Below are positions 9,075 to 17,053 of a stretch of DNA of 64,000 nucleotides, in pieces (within the stretch, counting starts at the first letter, position 1; each line of letters starts with the position of its first letter). The notes below the pieces were generated by a model, which was given only the letters and a program-made list of their open reading frames with translations, was not told the DNA's origin and ran no database searches. The translations under genes were made by a program, and so were the position numbers. Origin of the DNA: CAMLIZ01 sp036231905 (GTDB taxonomy: Bacteria > Pseudomonadota > Gammaproteobacteria > Burkholderiales > Burkholderiaceae_C); contig NZ_JAZARE010000012.1 in the NCBI RefSeq assembly GCF_036231905.1, positions 113,452 through 177,451 of the forward strand, written 5' to 3'.

Positions 9075-9734
9075 TCAGGACGCCTTCTGGTATTGGCTCA
9101 CCAGCGCGTGCAGGTGGTCCTTGGCAGCGGGTTCGAGGTAGGGCATGAGCAGGCACAGCACGTGGTGAGCGCCTCGGGCCAGCGCCATGCCGGCGCTCTC
9201 GGGCTCCAGCGCCTTGCGCGGGTCGCGCACGTATTCGTAGCTCAGCCAGTAGGTGAGCACCACCACCATCGCGCTGGCCACCGGCTCGGCCTCGCGGCTG
9301 TCGATGCGCACCGCGCTGCCGCGCGACAGGCCATCCAGCACCGACTGCACGGCGCGCGACTTGTTCTTCAGCACGTACTGGAAATGCGTTTCCAGGCGCC
9401 GGTTCTTGCTGAGCAGGTCGTTGAGGTCGCGGTAGAGGAAGCGGTACTGCCAGATCAGCTCGAACAGCATGTGGAAGAACAACCACGCGTCCTCCACGTT
9501 GCGCACGTTGTCGGCCGCATGCAGCAGCTCGTTGAGGGACTTTTCATAGCGGTCGAAGAGCGAGTTGATCAGCTCGTCCTTGGCCGGGTAGTGGTAGTAG
9601 AGGTTGCCCGGGCTGATGTTCAGCTCGGCCGAAATCAGCGTCGTGGAGACGTTGGGCTCGCCAAAGCGGTTGAAGAGGTCGAGCGTGACCTCGAGGATGC
9701 GCTCGGCGGTGCGACGCGGTTTTTTGGGCTGCAT
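9075..9734 (-). CDS. TetR-family transcriptional regulator
   Basis: A 219-residue repressor. The N-terminal helix-turn-helix is clear: RTAERILEVTLDLFNRFG, then VSTTLISAELNISPGNLYYHYPAKDELI. The C-terminal ligand domain contains WQYRFLYRDLNDLLSKN, resembling the TetR_C_33 group. ATG 9734 is preferred over a TTG nine codons upstream because GGAGGAG lies upstream of it, although at a long spacing. A TAGATT box farther upstream could be its -10. It is divergent from the ABC exporter and upstream of the TPR gene; which of these it controls is unknown. Confidence 0.9.
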   Translation of the reverse strand: MQPKKPRRTAERILEVTLDLFNRFGEPNVSTTLISAELNISPGNLYYHYPAKDELINSLFDRYEKSLNELLHAADNVRNVEDAWLFFHMLFELIWQYRFLYRDLNDLLSKNRRLETHFQYVLKNKSRAVQSVLDGLSRGSAVRIDSREAEPVASAMVVVLTYWLSYEYVRDPRKALEPESAGMALARGAHHVLCLLMPYLEPAAKDHLHALVSQYQKAS

Positions 9735-9832
9735 GGGGCGGCGGGTCTCCTCCGGGGCCAATCTACCAAAGTCCCCGAGAGAGGCCTACCCAGGCGTTGC
9801 TTGCGCGCCCAACGCGTCACCGCACCCCCGCC

Positions 9833-9838
9833 TAGAAT
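9833..9838 (+). promoter_or_regulatory. -10-like TAGAAT abutting the ABC exporter start
   Basis: TAGAAT ends 8 bases before ATG 9847. A sigma-70 start site about 7 bases downstream would give a leader of 0-2 bases. No good -35 is visible and there is no Shine-Dalgarno in the 8-base gap. Confidence 0.45.
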
Positions 9839-9846
9839 CGCGCGCC

Positions 9847-10767
9847 ATGGCGGTTTGCTTCGATCACATCTCCAAGACCTACGCCGGTGCGCACCGCCCC
9901 GTCCATGCCCTGCAGGACGTCAGCTTCCAGATCGAGGATGGCGAATTCTTTGGCCTGCTGGGCCCCAACGGCGCCGGCAAGACCACGCTGATCGCCATCC
10001 TGGCCGGCCTCACGCGTGCCACCCAGGGCCGGGTCACTGTGAACGGGCACGACGTGGTGGGCGACTACGCCGCGGCCCGCAAGGCGCTGGGCATCGTGCC
10101 GCAGGAGCTGGTGTTCGACCCGTTCTTCAACGTGCGCGAGGCCTTGCGCATCCAGAGCGGCTACTTCGGCGTGCACAACAACGAGGCCTGGATCGACGAG
10201 CTGCTGGAGAGCCTGGGCCTGGCCGACAAGGCCGGCGCCAACATGCGCCAGCTCTCCGGCGGCATGAAACGCCGCGTGCTGGTGGCGCAGGCGTTGGTGC
10301 ACCGACCGCCGGTGATCGTGCTGGACGAGCCCACGGCCGGCGTGGACGTGGAACTGCGCCAGACGCTATGGCAGTTCATCGCCCGGCTGAACCGGCAAGG
10401 CCACACGGTGCTGTTGACGACGCACTACCTGGAAGAGGCCGAAGCGCTGTGCGGGCGCATCGCCATGCTCAAGCAGGGCCGCATCGTGGCACTGGACCGC
10501 ACCGCCAACCTGCTGGCCGGCACCGCGAGCACCATGCTGCAGTTCAAGACCGACCAGGCACTGCCCGCCTCGCTGGCCGACCGCGCACGCATCACCGGCC
10601 GCATCGTGCAGCTCACCGCGCACGACGCCGCCGAGGTGGAGGCGCTGCTGCGCCAGCTGCGCGAGGCGCGTGTGCCGGTGGAGGACCTGGAGATCGGCCG
10701 CGCCGACCTGGAGGACGTGTTCCTGGAGATCATGCAGTCGCCTGGGCACCTGGAGGCTGCTGCATGA
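9847..10767 (+). CDS. ABC exporter ATP-binding protein, YadG-like
   Basis: A 306-residue ABC ATPase. The Walker A GPNGAGKTT is at 39-47, the signature LSGGM at 136-140, Walker B VIVLDEPTAGVD near 156-167, and the switch His in LLTTHYLEEAE. A C-terminal domain of about 80 residues is typical of the CcmA/YadG group. It pairs with the ABC-2 permease downstream, forming an exporter of unknown substrate at the inner membrane. Length matches E. coli YadG. As I recall, this pair lies upstream of bolA-murA-hisG in many Burkholderiales. Confidence 0.93.
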   Translation: MAVCFDHISKTYAGAHRPVHALQDVSFQIEDGEFFGLLGPNGAGKTTLIAILAGLTRATQGRVTVNGHDVVGDYAAARKALGIVPQELVFDPFFNVREALRIQSGYFGVHNNEAWIDELLESLGLADKAGANMRQLSGGMKRRVLVAQALVHRPPVIVLDEPTAGVDVELRQTLWQFIARLNRQGHTVLLTTHYLEEAEALCGRIAMLKQGRIVALDRTANLLAGTASTMLQFKTDQALPASLADRARITGRIVQLTAHDAAEVEALLRQLREARVPVEDLEIGRADLEDVFLEIMQSPGHLEAAA

Positions 10768-10826
10768 GCCGCCGGGCCGCTCCCAAGGCGAATACCGCAG
10801 CCCGCAGGGCGGAGGTTGCCAGATGA
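10764..10826 (+). other. Spacer element with a 20-codon bridging frame
   Basis: The 55-base spacer inside the ABC operon is a GC-rich intergenic element. It is completely open from ATG 10764, which overlaps the upstream stop as ATGA, to TGA 10824-10826, which overlaps the permease start as ATGA. The predicted peptide is Arg/Ala-rich (MSRRAAPKANTAARRAEVAR). It may act only to keep ribosomes moving between the two genes; there is no evidence that the peptide has a function. Confidence 0.35.
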
Positions 10827-11593
10827 CCGCCATCAGCCTGGAGGGCGCTCGCACCCTGTTCTACAAGGAGGTGCTGCGCTTCTGGAAGGTGAGCTTCCAG
10901 ACGGTGGCTGCGCCGGTGCTCACGGCGGTGCTGTATTTGCTGATCTTCGGCCACGTGCTGGAAAACCGGGTCGAGGTGTTCAAGGGCGTCGGTTACACCA
11001 GCTTCCTGGTGCCCGGGCTGGTGATGATGAGCGTGCTGCAGAACGCGTTCGCCAACAGCTCGTCCTCGCTGGTGCAGAGCAAGATCACCGGCAACCTGGT
11101 GTTCCTGCTGGTCACGCCGCTGTCACACTGGGCCTGGTACGTGGCCTACGTGGGCGCGTCCATGGTGCGCGGGCTGGTGGTGGGGCTGGGCGTGTTCCTG
11201 GTCACCGCGTGGTTCGGGCCGCCGAGTTTTGCGGAGCCGGGCTGGATCATCGTGTTCGCGGCGCTGGGCGCGGGCATCCTGGGCACGCTGGGGCTGATCG
11301 CCGGGCTGTGGGCCGACAAGTTCGACCAGATGGCGGCCTTCCAGAACTTCATCATCATGCCCATGACCTTCCTGTCGGGCGTGTTCTATTCGGTGAAGTC
11401 GCTGCCGCCGTTCTGGTACGAAGTGAGCCACCTGAACCCGTTCTTCTACATGATCGACGGCTTCCGTCGTGGCTTCTTCGGCGTGAGCGACGTGTCGCCC
11501 TGGTTGAGCCTGGGCATCGTGGGGGTGGCCTTCATCGCGGTGGCCACGCTGGCGCTGCGGCTGCTGGCCAGCGGCTACAAGCTGCGGCCCTGA
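10823..11593 (+). CDS. ABC-2 type exporter permease, YadH-like
   Basis: A 256-residue inner-membrane permease with about six hydrophobic segments, for example VAAPVLTAVLYLLIFGHVL (residues 23-41), GAGILGTLGLIAGLWAD and LGIVGVAFIAVATLALRLLA at the C-terminus. NLVFLLVTPLSHWAWY and MPMTFLSGVFYSVKSLP are typical of ABC-2 transporters. Length equals that of E. coli YadH. It overlaps the bridging frame by 4 bases and partners the ATPase upstream. Confidence 0.93.
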   Translation: MTAISLEGARTLFYKEVLRFWKVSFQTVAAPVLTAVLYLLIFGHVLENRVEVFKGVGYTSFLVPGLVMMSVLQNAFANSSSSLVQSKITGNLVFLLVTPLSHWAWYVAYVGASMVRGLVVGLGVFLVTAWFGPPSFAEPGWIIVFAALGAGILGTLGLIAGLWADKFDQMAAFQNFIIMPMTFLSGVFYSVKSLPPFWYEVSHLNPFFYMIDGFRRGFFGVSDVSPWLSLGIVGVAFIAVATLALRLLASGYKLRP

Positions 11594-11608
11594 TACGATC
11601 GGGGCACC

Positions 11609-11896
11609 ATGGCCGACCCGACCGCCGACGACGTTCGCGACTACATCGCCCAGGGCTTGCGCTGCGAGCACCTGGAAGTCGAGGGTGACGGCCGCCATTT
11701 TTTTGCCACCATCGTGGCCGCCGAATTCGAGGGCCTGCCGCGTGTGCGGCGGCATCAAAGGGTTTACCAGGCCCTGGGCGATAGAATGCGCGAGCAAATC
11801 CACGCGCTGTCCATGAAGACGCTGACGCCCGCCGAGTGGGCCCCCTCTGCCAACGCCGCCGGTTCCACCCCAGCGGCAGGACACCACCACCACTGA
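11609..11896 (+). CDS. BolA/IbaG family protein
   Basis: A 95-residue BolA-type protein. The conserved core is present: LRCEHLEVEGDGRHFFATIVAAEFEGL, the GLPRVRRHQRVYQALGD segment containing the helix-turn-helix-like FDGKSLVERHRLVY equivalent, and IHALSMKTLTPAEW. In E. coli the homologue IbaG also lies next to murA. BolA proteins partner monothiol glutaredoxins in iron-sulfur metabolism. An Ala/Pro tail ending in four His follows the domain. TACGAT ends 9 bases before the ATG. Confidence 0.9.
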   Translation: MADPTADDVRDYIAQGLRCEHLEVEGDGRHFFATIVAAEFEGLPRVRRHQRVYQALGDRMREQIHALSMKTLTPAEWAPSANAAGSTPAAGHHHH

Positions 11897-11899
11897 CAC

Positions 11900-11925
11900 C
11901 CACCCGTGGCCGTTGCCGCGGGTGG
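11900..11925 (+). other. Hairpin in the bolA-murA gap
   Basis: A 7-bp stem (CCACCCG / CGGGTGG) lies in the 98-base gap just after bolA. With no T-tract it may be a weak terminator, a Rho pause site or an mRNA-end stabiliser. Confidence 0.3.
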
Positions 11926-11994
11926 CGGGAAAGCGTCACCCCTCGACGCCCACCTGTCCGCCCGCCGCAGGCCGCCTCCCGGAAGGCCTGATCC

Positions 11995-13263
11995 ATGGAC
12001 AAACTTCTCATTCGCGGCGGACACCGCCTCCAGGGCGAGGTGCAGATTTCCGGCGCCAAGAACGCGGCGTTGCCCGAACTGTGCGCCGCGCTGCTGGTGC
12101 CCGGCCCGGTGACCCTGCACAACGTGCCGCGCCTGCAGGACGTGGCCACCACCTTGAAACTGGTGCGCAGCATGGGCGCCACCGCCGAGCGCTCCACCGA
12201 GCGGGCCGACGAAGTGGTGATCGACGCCTCCAAGATCCACGCGCCGGTGGCGGTGTACGACCTGGTGAAGACCATGCGGGCGTCCATCCTCGTGCTGGGG
12301 CCGCTGCTGGCGCGTTTTGGTGAATCGCGCGTGTCCTTGCCCGGCGGCTGCGCCATCGGCTCGCGCCCGGTGGACCAGCACATCAAGGGCTTGCAGGCGA
12401 TGGGTGCGGACATCGTGGTGGAGCACGGCTACATCGTGGCCAAGTGCAAGCGCCTGAAGGGTGCGCGCATCACCACCGACATGATCACCGTCACCGGCAC
12501 CGAGAACCTGATGATGGCCGCCACCCTGGCCGAAGGCGAGACGGTGCTGGAAAACGCGGCGCAGGAGCCGGAGATCCCCGACCTGGCCGAGATGCTGATC
12601 GCCATGGGCGCCAGGATCGAAGGCCACGGCACCCGCAAGATCCGCATCCAGGGCGTCGAGGCGCTGCATTCGCCGGCGCAGCCACACCGCATCATCCCCG
12701 ACCGCATCGAGACCGGCACCTTCCTGTGCGCGGTGGCCGCGGCGGGCGGTGACGTGACCTTGCGTGGCGCCTGCCTGCACCACCTGGACGCGGTGGTGGA
12801 CAAGCTGCGCGAGGCCGGGGTCACCATCGAGGCGGGACCGGACTGGATCCGCGTGAAAGCCGACAAGCGCCCGCGCGCGGTGGGCTTCCGCACCACCGAA
12901 TACCCGGGGTTCCCGACCGACATGCAGGCCCAGTTCATGACGGTGAACTGCATCGCCGAGGGCGCCGCGATGATCAACGAAACGATCTTCGAAAACCGTT
13001 TCATGCACGTGAACGAACTGGTGCGCCTGGGCGCGCGCATCGACATCGACGGCCACTCCGCCATGGTGAACGGCGTGGAGAGCCTGTCCGGTGCCACCGT
13101 GATGGCCACCGACCTGCGCGCATCGGCCAGCCTGGTGATCGCCGGCCTGGTGGCCAAGGGCGAAACGGTGGTGGACCGCATCTACCACCTGGACCGCGGC
13201 TACGACCAGATGGAAGCCAAGCTGCGCGGCATCGGCGCGGACATCGAACGGGTGAAGGAATGA
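11995..13263 (+). CDS. murA: UDP-N-acetylglucosamine 1-carboxyvinyltransferase
   Basis: A 422-residue cytosolic enzyme that transfers enolpyruvate from PEP to UDP-GlcNAc, the first committed step of peptidoglycan synthesis. Lys22 and Asn23 in SGAKNAALPE and the catalytic Cys119 in LPGGCAIGSRPVD are present; this Cys is the one alkylated by fosfomycin in the family. The C-terminal half has EYPGFPTDMQAQFM, and the length is standard. It starts 98 bases after bolA and ends 13 bases before hisG, the usual Burkholderiales linkage of murA to the his operon. Confidence 0.98.
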   Translation: MDKLLIRGGHRLQGEVQISGAKNAALPELCAALLVPGPVTLHNVPRLQDVATTLKLVRSMGATAERSTERADEVVIDASKIHAPVAVYDLVKTMRASILVLGPLLARFGESRVSLPGGCAIGSRPVDQHIKGLQAMGADIVVEHGYIVAKCKRLKGARITTDMITVTGTENLMMAATLAEGETVLENAAQEPEIPDLAEMLIAMGARIEGHGTRKIRIQGVEALHSPAQPHRIIPDRIETGTFLCAVAAAGGDVTLRGACLHHLDAVVDKLREAGVTIEAGPDWIRVKADKRPRAVGFRTTEYPGFPTDMQAQFMTVNCIAEGAAMINETIFENRFMHVNELVRLGARIDIDGHSAMVNGVESLSGATVMATDLRASASLVIAGLVAKGETVVDRIYHLDRGYDQMEAKLRGIGADIERVKE

Positions 13264-13276
13264 GCGGAGTGCCCAC

Positions 13277-13936
13277 ATGCTGACCCTTGCCCTGTCCAAG
13301 GGACGCATCTTCGAAGAGACGCTGCCGCTGCTGAAGGCCGCCGGCATCGAGGTGGACGAAGATCCGGAGCGCTCGCGCAAGCTGATCTTTGCCACCAGCC
13401 GGCCGGACGTACGCGTGGTGCTGGTGCGCGCCACCGACGTGCCCACCTATGTGCAGCATGGCGGCGCGGACATCGGCGTGGCCGGCAAGGACGTGCTGCT
13501 GGAGCACATGGCGTCCTCGTCCGGCGGTCTGTACCAGCCGCTGGACCTGCGCATCGGCCAATGCCGCATGAGCGTGGCGGTGCGCGATGACTTCGACTAC
13601 GCCGCCGCCGTGAAACAAGGCTCGCGCATCCGCGTGGCCACCAAGTTCACCCACACCGCGCGCCAGCATTTCGCTGAAAAGGGCGTGCACGTGGACCTGA
13701 TCAAGCTGTACGGCTCCATGGAGCTGGCGCCGCTCACCGGCTTGGCCGATGCCATCGTGGACCTGGTGTCCACCGGCAGCACGCTGAAGGCCAACCACCT
13801 GATCGAGGTGGAGAAGGTCATGGACATCTCTTCCCGCCTGGTGGTGAACCAGGCGGCCCTCAAACTCAAGCGCGAGCCCATTCGCGCGCTGATCGACGCC
13901 ATTTCCTCTGCCATTCCAAACGCCATCGCATCATGA
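13277..13936 (+). CDS. hisG: ATP phosphoribosyltransferase, short form
   Basis: A 219-residue HisG, catalysing the first step of histidine synthesis (ATP plus PRPP). It starts LTLALSKGRIFEETLPLL and carries the PRPP loop DLVSTGSTLKANHL near residue 160. It lacks the roughly 80-residue C-terminal regulatory domain of the long form. In known short-form systems the HisZ subunit supplies activation and histidine feedback, so a hisZ gene is expected elsewhere. The ATG has a GGAG site 13 bases after murA. It overlaps hisD by 4 bases. Confidence 0.97.
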   Translation: MLTLALSKGRIFEETLPLLKAAGIEVDEDPERSRKLIFATSRPDVRVVLVRATDVPTYVQHGGADIGVAGKDVLLEHMASSSGGLYQPLDLRIGQCRMSVAVRDDFDYAAAVKQGSRIRVATKFTHTARQHFAEKGVHVDLIKLYGSMELAPLTGLADAIVDLVSTGSTLKANHLIEVEKVMDISSRLVVNQAALKLKREPIRALIDAISSAIPNAIAS

Positions 13937-15291
13937 CGCTGAACCTTCGCCAACTGCAGACAAGCGCCCCGGACTTCGAAGCGGAGTTCCAGCGCGTGCT
14001 GCATTGGTCGGCGGAGGCAGACCATGCGATCGAGGAGCGGGTGGCCACCATCCTGGCCGACGTGAAGGCGCGCGGTGACGCGGCCGTGCTGGAGTACACC
14101 CAGCGCTTCGACGGCCTGCAGGCCGGATCGGTGGCCGCGCTGGAGCTCACGCGTGAGGAGCTGAAAGCCGCGCTGGAGGTCATCACCCCGGCGCAGCGCC
14201 AGGCGCTGGAGGCCGCCGCGGCCCGAGTGCGCAGCTATCACGAGCGTCAGTTGCAGGCCTGCGGGCTGAGCTGGAGCTACCGCGACGAGGACGGCACGCT
14301 GCTCGGCCAGAAGGTGACGCCCCTGGACCGGGTGGGCATCTACGTGCCCGGGGGCAAGGCTGCGTATCCGTCCAGCGTGCTGATGAATGCCATACCGGCC
14401 CAGGTGGCGGGCGTGGGCGAGATCGTGATGGTGGTGCCGACACCGGCGCGCAGCGCCGGATCCAATGTCGCGCGCGGCGAGAAGAACGCGCTGGTGCTCG
14501 CCGCCGCCTATGTGGCGGGCGTGCACCGGGCGTTCACGATCGGCGGCGCGCAGGCGGTGGCGGCGCTCGCGCACGGCACGGCCACCATCCCGCGCGTGGA
14601 CAAGATCACCGGCCCGGGTAACGCCTACGTCGCCGCCGCCAAGCGCCGCGTCTTCGGCCAGGTCGGCATCGACATGATCGCGGGGCCCAGCGAGATCCTG
14701 GTGCTGGCCGACGGCAGCACGCCACCCGACTGGGTGGCGATGGACCTGTTCAGCCAGGCCGAGCACGACGAGCTGGCGCAGAGCATCCTGCTGTGCCCGG
14801 ACGCCGGCTACATCGCCCAGGTGCGCGCGGCCATCGAGCGCCTGCTGCCGGGCATGCCGCGGCGCGACGTGATCCGCGCCTCGCTGGAAGGCCGAGGCGC
14901 GCTGATCCACACGCGGAGCATGGAAGAGGCTTGCGAGATCAGCAACCGCATTGCGCCCGAGCACCTGGAGATCAGCGCGCGCGAGCCGCAGCGCTGGGAG
15001 CCGCTGCTGCGCCATGCGGGGGCGATCTTCCTGGGCGCCTACACCAGCGAGTCGCTGGGCGACTACTGCGCCGGCCCCAACCATGTGCTGCCCACCTCGG
15101 GCACCGCGCGCTTCTCGTCGCCGCTGGGCGTGTACGACTTCCAGAAGCGCTCCAGCCTGATCGAGGTGAGCGCGGCGGGCGCCCAGGTGCTGGGGCCGAT
15201 TGCCGCCGAGCTGGCCTACGGCGAGGGGCTGCAGGCGCATGCCCAGGCGGCCGAATTCCGACTGACCGACCGCACCGCAAAGGACACCTGA
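13933..15291 (+). CDS. hisD: Histidinol dehydrogenase
   Basis: A 452-residue zinc, NAD-dependent enzyme that oxidises histidinol to histidine in two steps. Family motifs seen include PLDRVGIYVPGGKAAYPSSV, DKITGPGNAYVAAAKR, GPSEILVLADG, the zinc/catalytic segment FSQAEHDELAQS, and the C-terminal GDYCAGPNHVLPTSGTARF. ATG 13933 overlaps the hisG stop (ATGA). It is slightly longer than average because of an extended N-terminus. Confidence 0.98.
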   Translation: MTLNLRQLQTSAPDFEAEFQRVLHWSAEADHAIEERVATILADVKARGDAAVLEYTQRFDGLQAGSVAALELTREELKAALEVITPAQRQALEAAAARVRSYHERQLQACGLSWSYRDEDGTLLGQKVTPLDRVGIYVPGGKAAYPSSVLMNAIPAQVAGVGEIVMVVPTPARSAGSNVARGEKNALVLAAAYVAGVHRAFTIGGAQAVAALAHGTATIPRVDKITGPGNAYVAAAKRRVFGQVGIDMIAGPSEILVLADGSTPPDWVAMDLFSQAEHDELAQSILLCPDAGYIAQVRAAIERLLPGMPRRDVIRASLEGRGALIHTRSMEEACEISNRIAPEHLEISAREPQRWEPLLRHAGAIFLGAYTSESLGDYCAGPNHVLPTSGTARFSSPLGVYDFQKRSSLIEVSAAGAQVLGPIAAELAYGEGLQAHAQAAEFRLTDRTAKDT

Positions 15292-16379
15292 TGAGCAGCC
15301 TGCAACAACGCCTGCAGAACACCGTCCGCCAGGACGTGCAGTCCATGCACGGCTATGCCATCCAGCCCAGCGCGGGCCTGGTGAAGCTCGACGCGATGGA
15401 AAACCCGTTCCGCCTGCCCGAAGCGCTGCAGCGCCAACTGGGCGAGCGCCTGGGGCGCGCGGCGCTCAACCGCTATCCCGTGGCCTGTGTGCACGAGGCC
15501 CTGAGTGCGCTGTCGCGCTTTGTCGGCGTGCCTGAGGGCTGCTCGCTGATGCTGGGCAACGGATCGGACGAGCTGATCACCATGCTCAGCATGGCGGTCG
15601 CCGTGCCAGGGGCCTGCGTGCTGGCGCCGCTGCCGGGTTTCGTGATGTACGAGATGTCGGCCAGGCTGCAGGGGCTGCAGTTCTTGGGCGTGCCGCTCAC
15701 GGCGGATTTCGAGCTGGACGAGCCCGCGATGCTCGCGGCGATCGAGACGCACAGGCCGGCCATCGTCTACATCGCCTACCCCAACAACCCGACCGCCAAC
15801 CTGTGGAACGACGAGGTGATCGACCGCATCGTGGCCGCGGTCGGCCGGCAGGGCCGTGGCCTGGTGGTGTTCGACGAGGCCTACCAGCCGTTTTCTTCGC
15901 GCAGCTGGCTGCAGCGCATGGCGCAGCATGAGCACGTGCTGGTGATGCGCACGCTCAGCAAGTTCGGCCTGGCCGGTGTGCGGCTCGGCTACCTGGTGGG
16001 CGCCACGCCCCTCATCCAGGAGATCGAGAAGGTGCGCCCGCCCTACAACGTGAGCGTGCTCAACGCCGAGGCCACCCTGTTCGCGATCGAGCATGCGGAC
16101 GAGTTCGCCCGCCAGGCGGCGGTACTGCGCGCCGAACGCGAGCGCCTGCAGGCCGCGCTGAAGCAGATGCCCGGCGCCCAGCCGTTCCCCAGCGAGGCCA
16201 ACATGATCCTGGTGCGCGTGCCGGATGCCCGGCGTGCCTTCGAGGGCATGAAAGAACGTGGCGTGCTGGTCAAGAATGTGTCCACCATGCACCCGCTGCT
16301 GGCCAACTGCCTGCGCCTCACGGTGGGCACGCCGGACGAAAACACCCTGATGATCGACGCCCTGAAAGCGAGCCTGTGA
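15291..16379 (+). CDS. hisC: Histidinol-phosphate aminotransferase
   Basis: A 362-residue class I/II PLP aminotransferase that makes histidinol phosphate from imidazole acetol phosphate. The PLP Lys is Lys224 in RTLSKFGLAGVRLGYL. YIAYPNNPTANLW and VVFDEAYQPF carry the Asn, Asp and Tyr cofactor contacts. The ATG shares one base with the hisD stop (TGATG), so translation is coupled. Confidence 0.97.
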   Translation: MSSLQQRLQNTVRQDVQSMHGYAIQPSAGLVKLDAMENPFRLPEALQRQLGERLGRAALNRYPVACVHEALSALSRFVGVPEGCSLMLGNGSDELITMLSMAVAVPGACVLAPLPGFVMYEMSARLQGLQFLGVPLTADFELDEPAMLAAIETHRPAIVYIAYPNNPTANLWNDEVIDRIVAAVGRQGRGLVVFDEAYQPFSSRSWLQRMAQHEHVLVMRTLSKFGLAGVRLGYLVGATPLIQEIEKVRPPYNVSVLNAEATLFAIEHADEFARQAAVLRAERERLQAALKQMPGAQPFPSEANMILVRVPDARRAFEGMKERGVLVKNVSTMHPLLANCLRLTVGTPDENTLMIDALKASL

Positions 16380-16972
16380 TGGAACCCCGCGTCGCTGAAG
16401 TCCAGCGCAACACCAAGGAAACGCAGATCCGCGTGCGCATCAACCTCGACGGCGCCGGCGAGGCCAAGCTGCACACCGGCATCGGCTTCTTCGACCACAT
16501 GCTGGACCAGATCGCCCGCCACGGCCTGATCGACCTGGACATTGCCGCGCAGGGCGACCTGCACATCGACGGCCACCACACGGTGGAAGACGTGGGCATC
16601 ACGCTGGGCCAGGCGGTGGCCAAGGCGGTGGGCGACAAGAAGGGCCTGCGCCGCTACGGGCATGCCTACGTGCCGCTGGATGAAGCGCTGTCGCGCGTGG
16701 TGGTCGATTTTTCCGGCCGGCCCGGGCTGCACATGGACGTGCAGTTCAAGGCCGGCACGATCGGTGCATTCGACACCCAGCTTGCGTTCGAATTCTTCCA
16801 GGGCTTTTCCAACCACGCCGGCGTCACCTTGCACATCGACAACCTCAAGGGCGACAACGCGCACCACCAATGCGAGACGATCTTCAAGGCGTTTGCCCGC
16901 GCCGTGCGCATGGCGCTGGAGGTCGATCCGCGCGCGGCCGATGTGATCCCGTCCACCAAAGGCTCCCTCTGA
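16379..16972 (+). CDS. hisB: Imidazoleglycerol-phosphate dehydratase, monofunctional
   Basis: A 197-residue dehydratase without the phosphatase domain found in enterobacterial HisB. Both metal-binding repeats are present: GFFDHMLDQIARHG with DGHHTVEDVGI, and FFQGFSNHAGVTLHI with DNAHHQCETIFKAFARA. ATG 16379 shares a base with the hisC stop; a GTG one codon upstream is less likely. Histidinol phosphatase must therefore be encoded separately, and none is in this window. Confidence 0.97.
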   Translation: MEPRVAEVQRNTKETQIRVRINLDGAGEAKLHTGIGFFDHMLDQIARHGLIDLDIAAQGDLHIDGHHTVEDVGITLGQAVAKAVGDKKGLRRYGHAYVPLDEALSRVVVDFSGRPGLHMDVQFKAGTIGAFDTQLAFEFFQGFSNHAGVTLHIDNLKGDNAHHQCETIFKAFARAVRMALEVDPRAADVIPSTKGSL

Positions 16973-17052
16973 TGAACCAGCCCCCACGCTCACTTCGTTC
17001 GCTGCCCCCCGAGGGGGCGCGTCAACGCCTTCGGGCGGCCGGGCGGCGCTGA
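16972..17052 (+). repeat. GC-rich intergenic repeat in the his operon with a 26-codon bridging frame
   Basis: The spacer between hisB and hisH is a repeat of a modular kind: a short hairpin-prone GCTCACTTCGTTCGC segment, then CCCCCCGAGGGGG, then a CTTCGGGCGGCCGGGCGG tail. It resembles the elements at 55481 and 56827. The ATG at 16972 shares a base with the hisB stop, the frame stays open for 26 codons, and its TGA lies one base before the hisH ATG. As I recall, other Burkholderiales often carry a MarC-family gene at this place; here there is only the repeat. Confidence 0.5.
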
Positions 17053-17053
17053 C

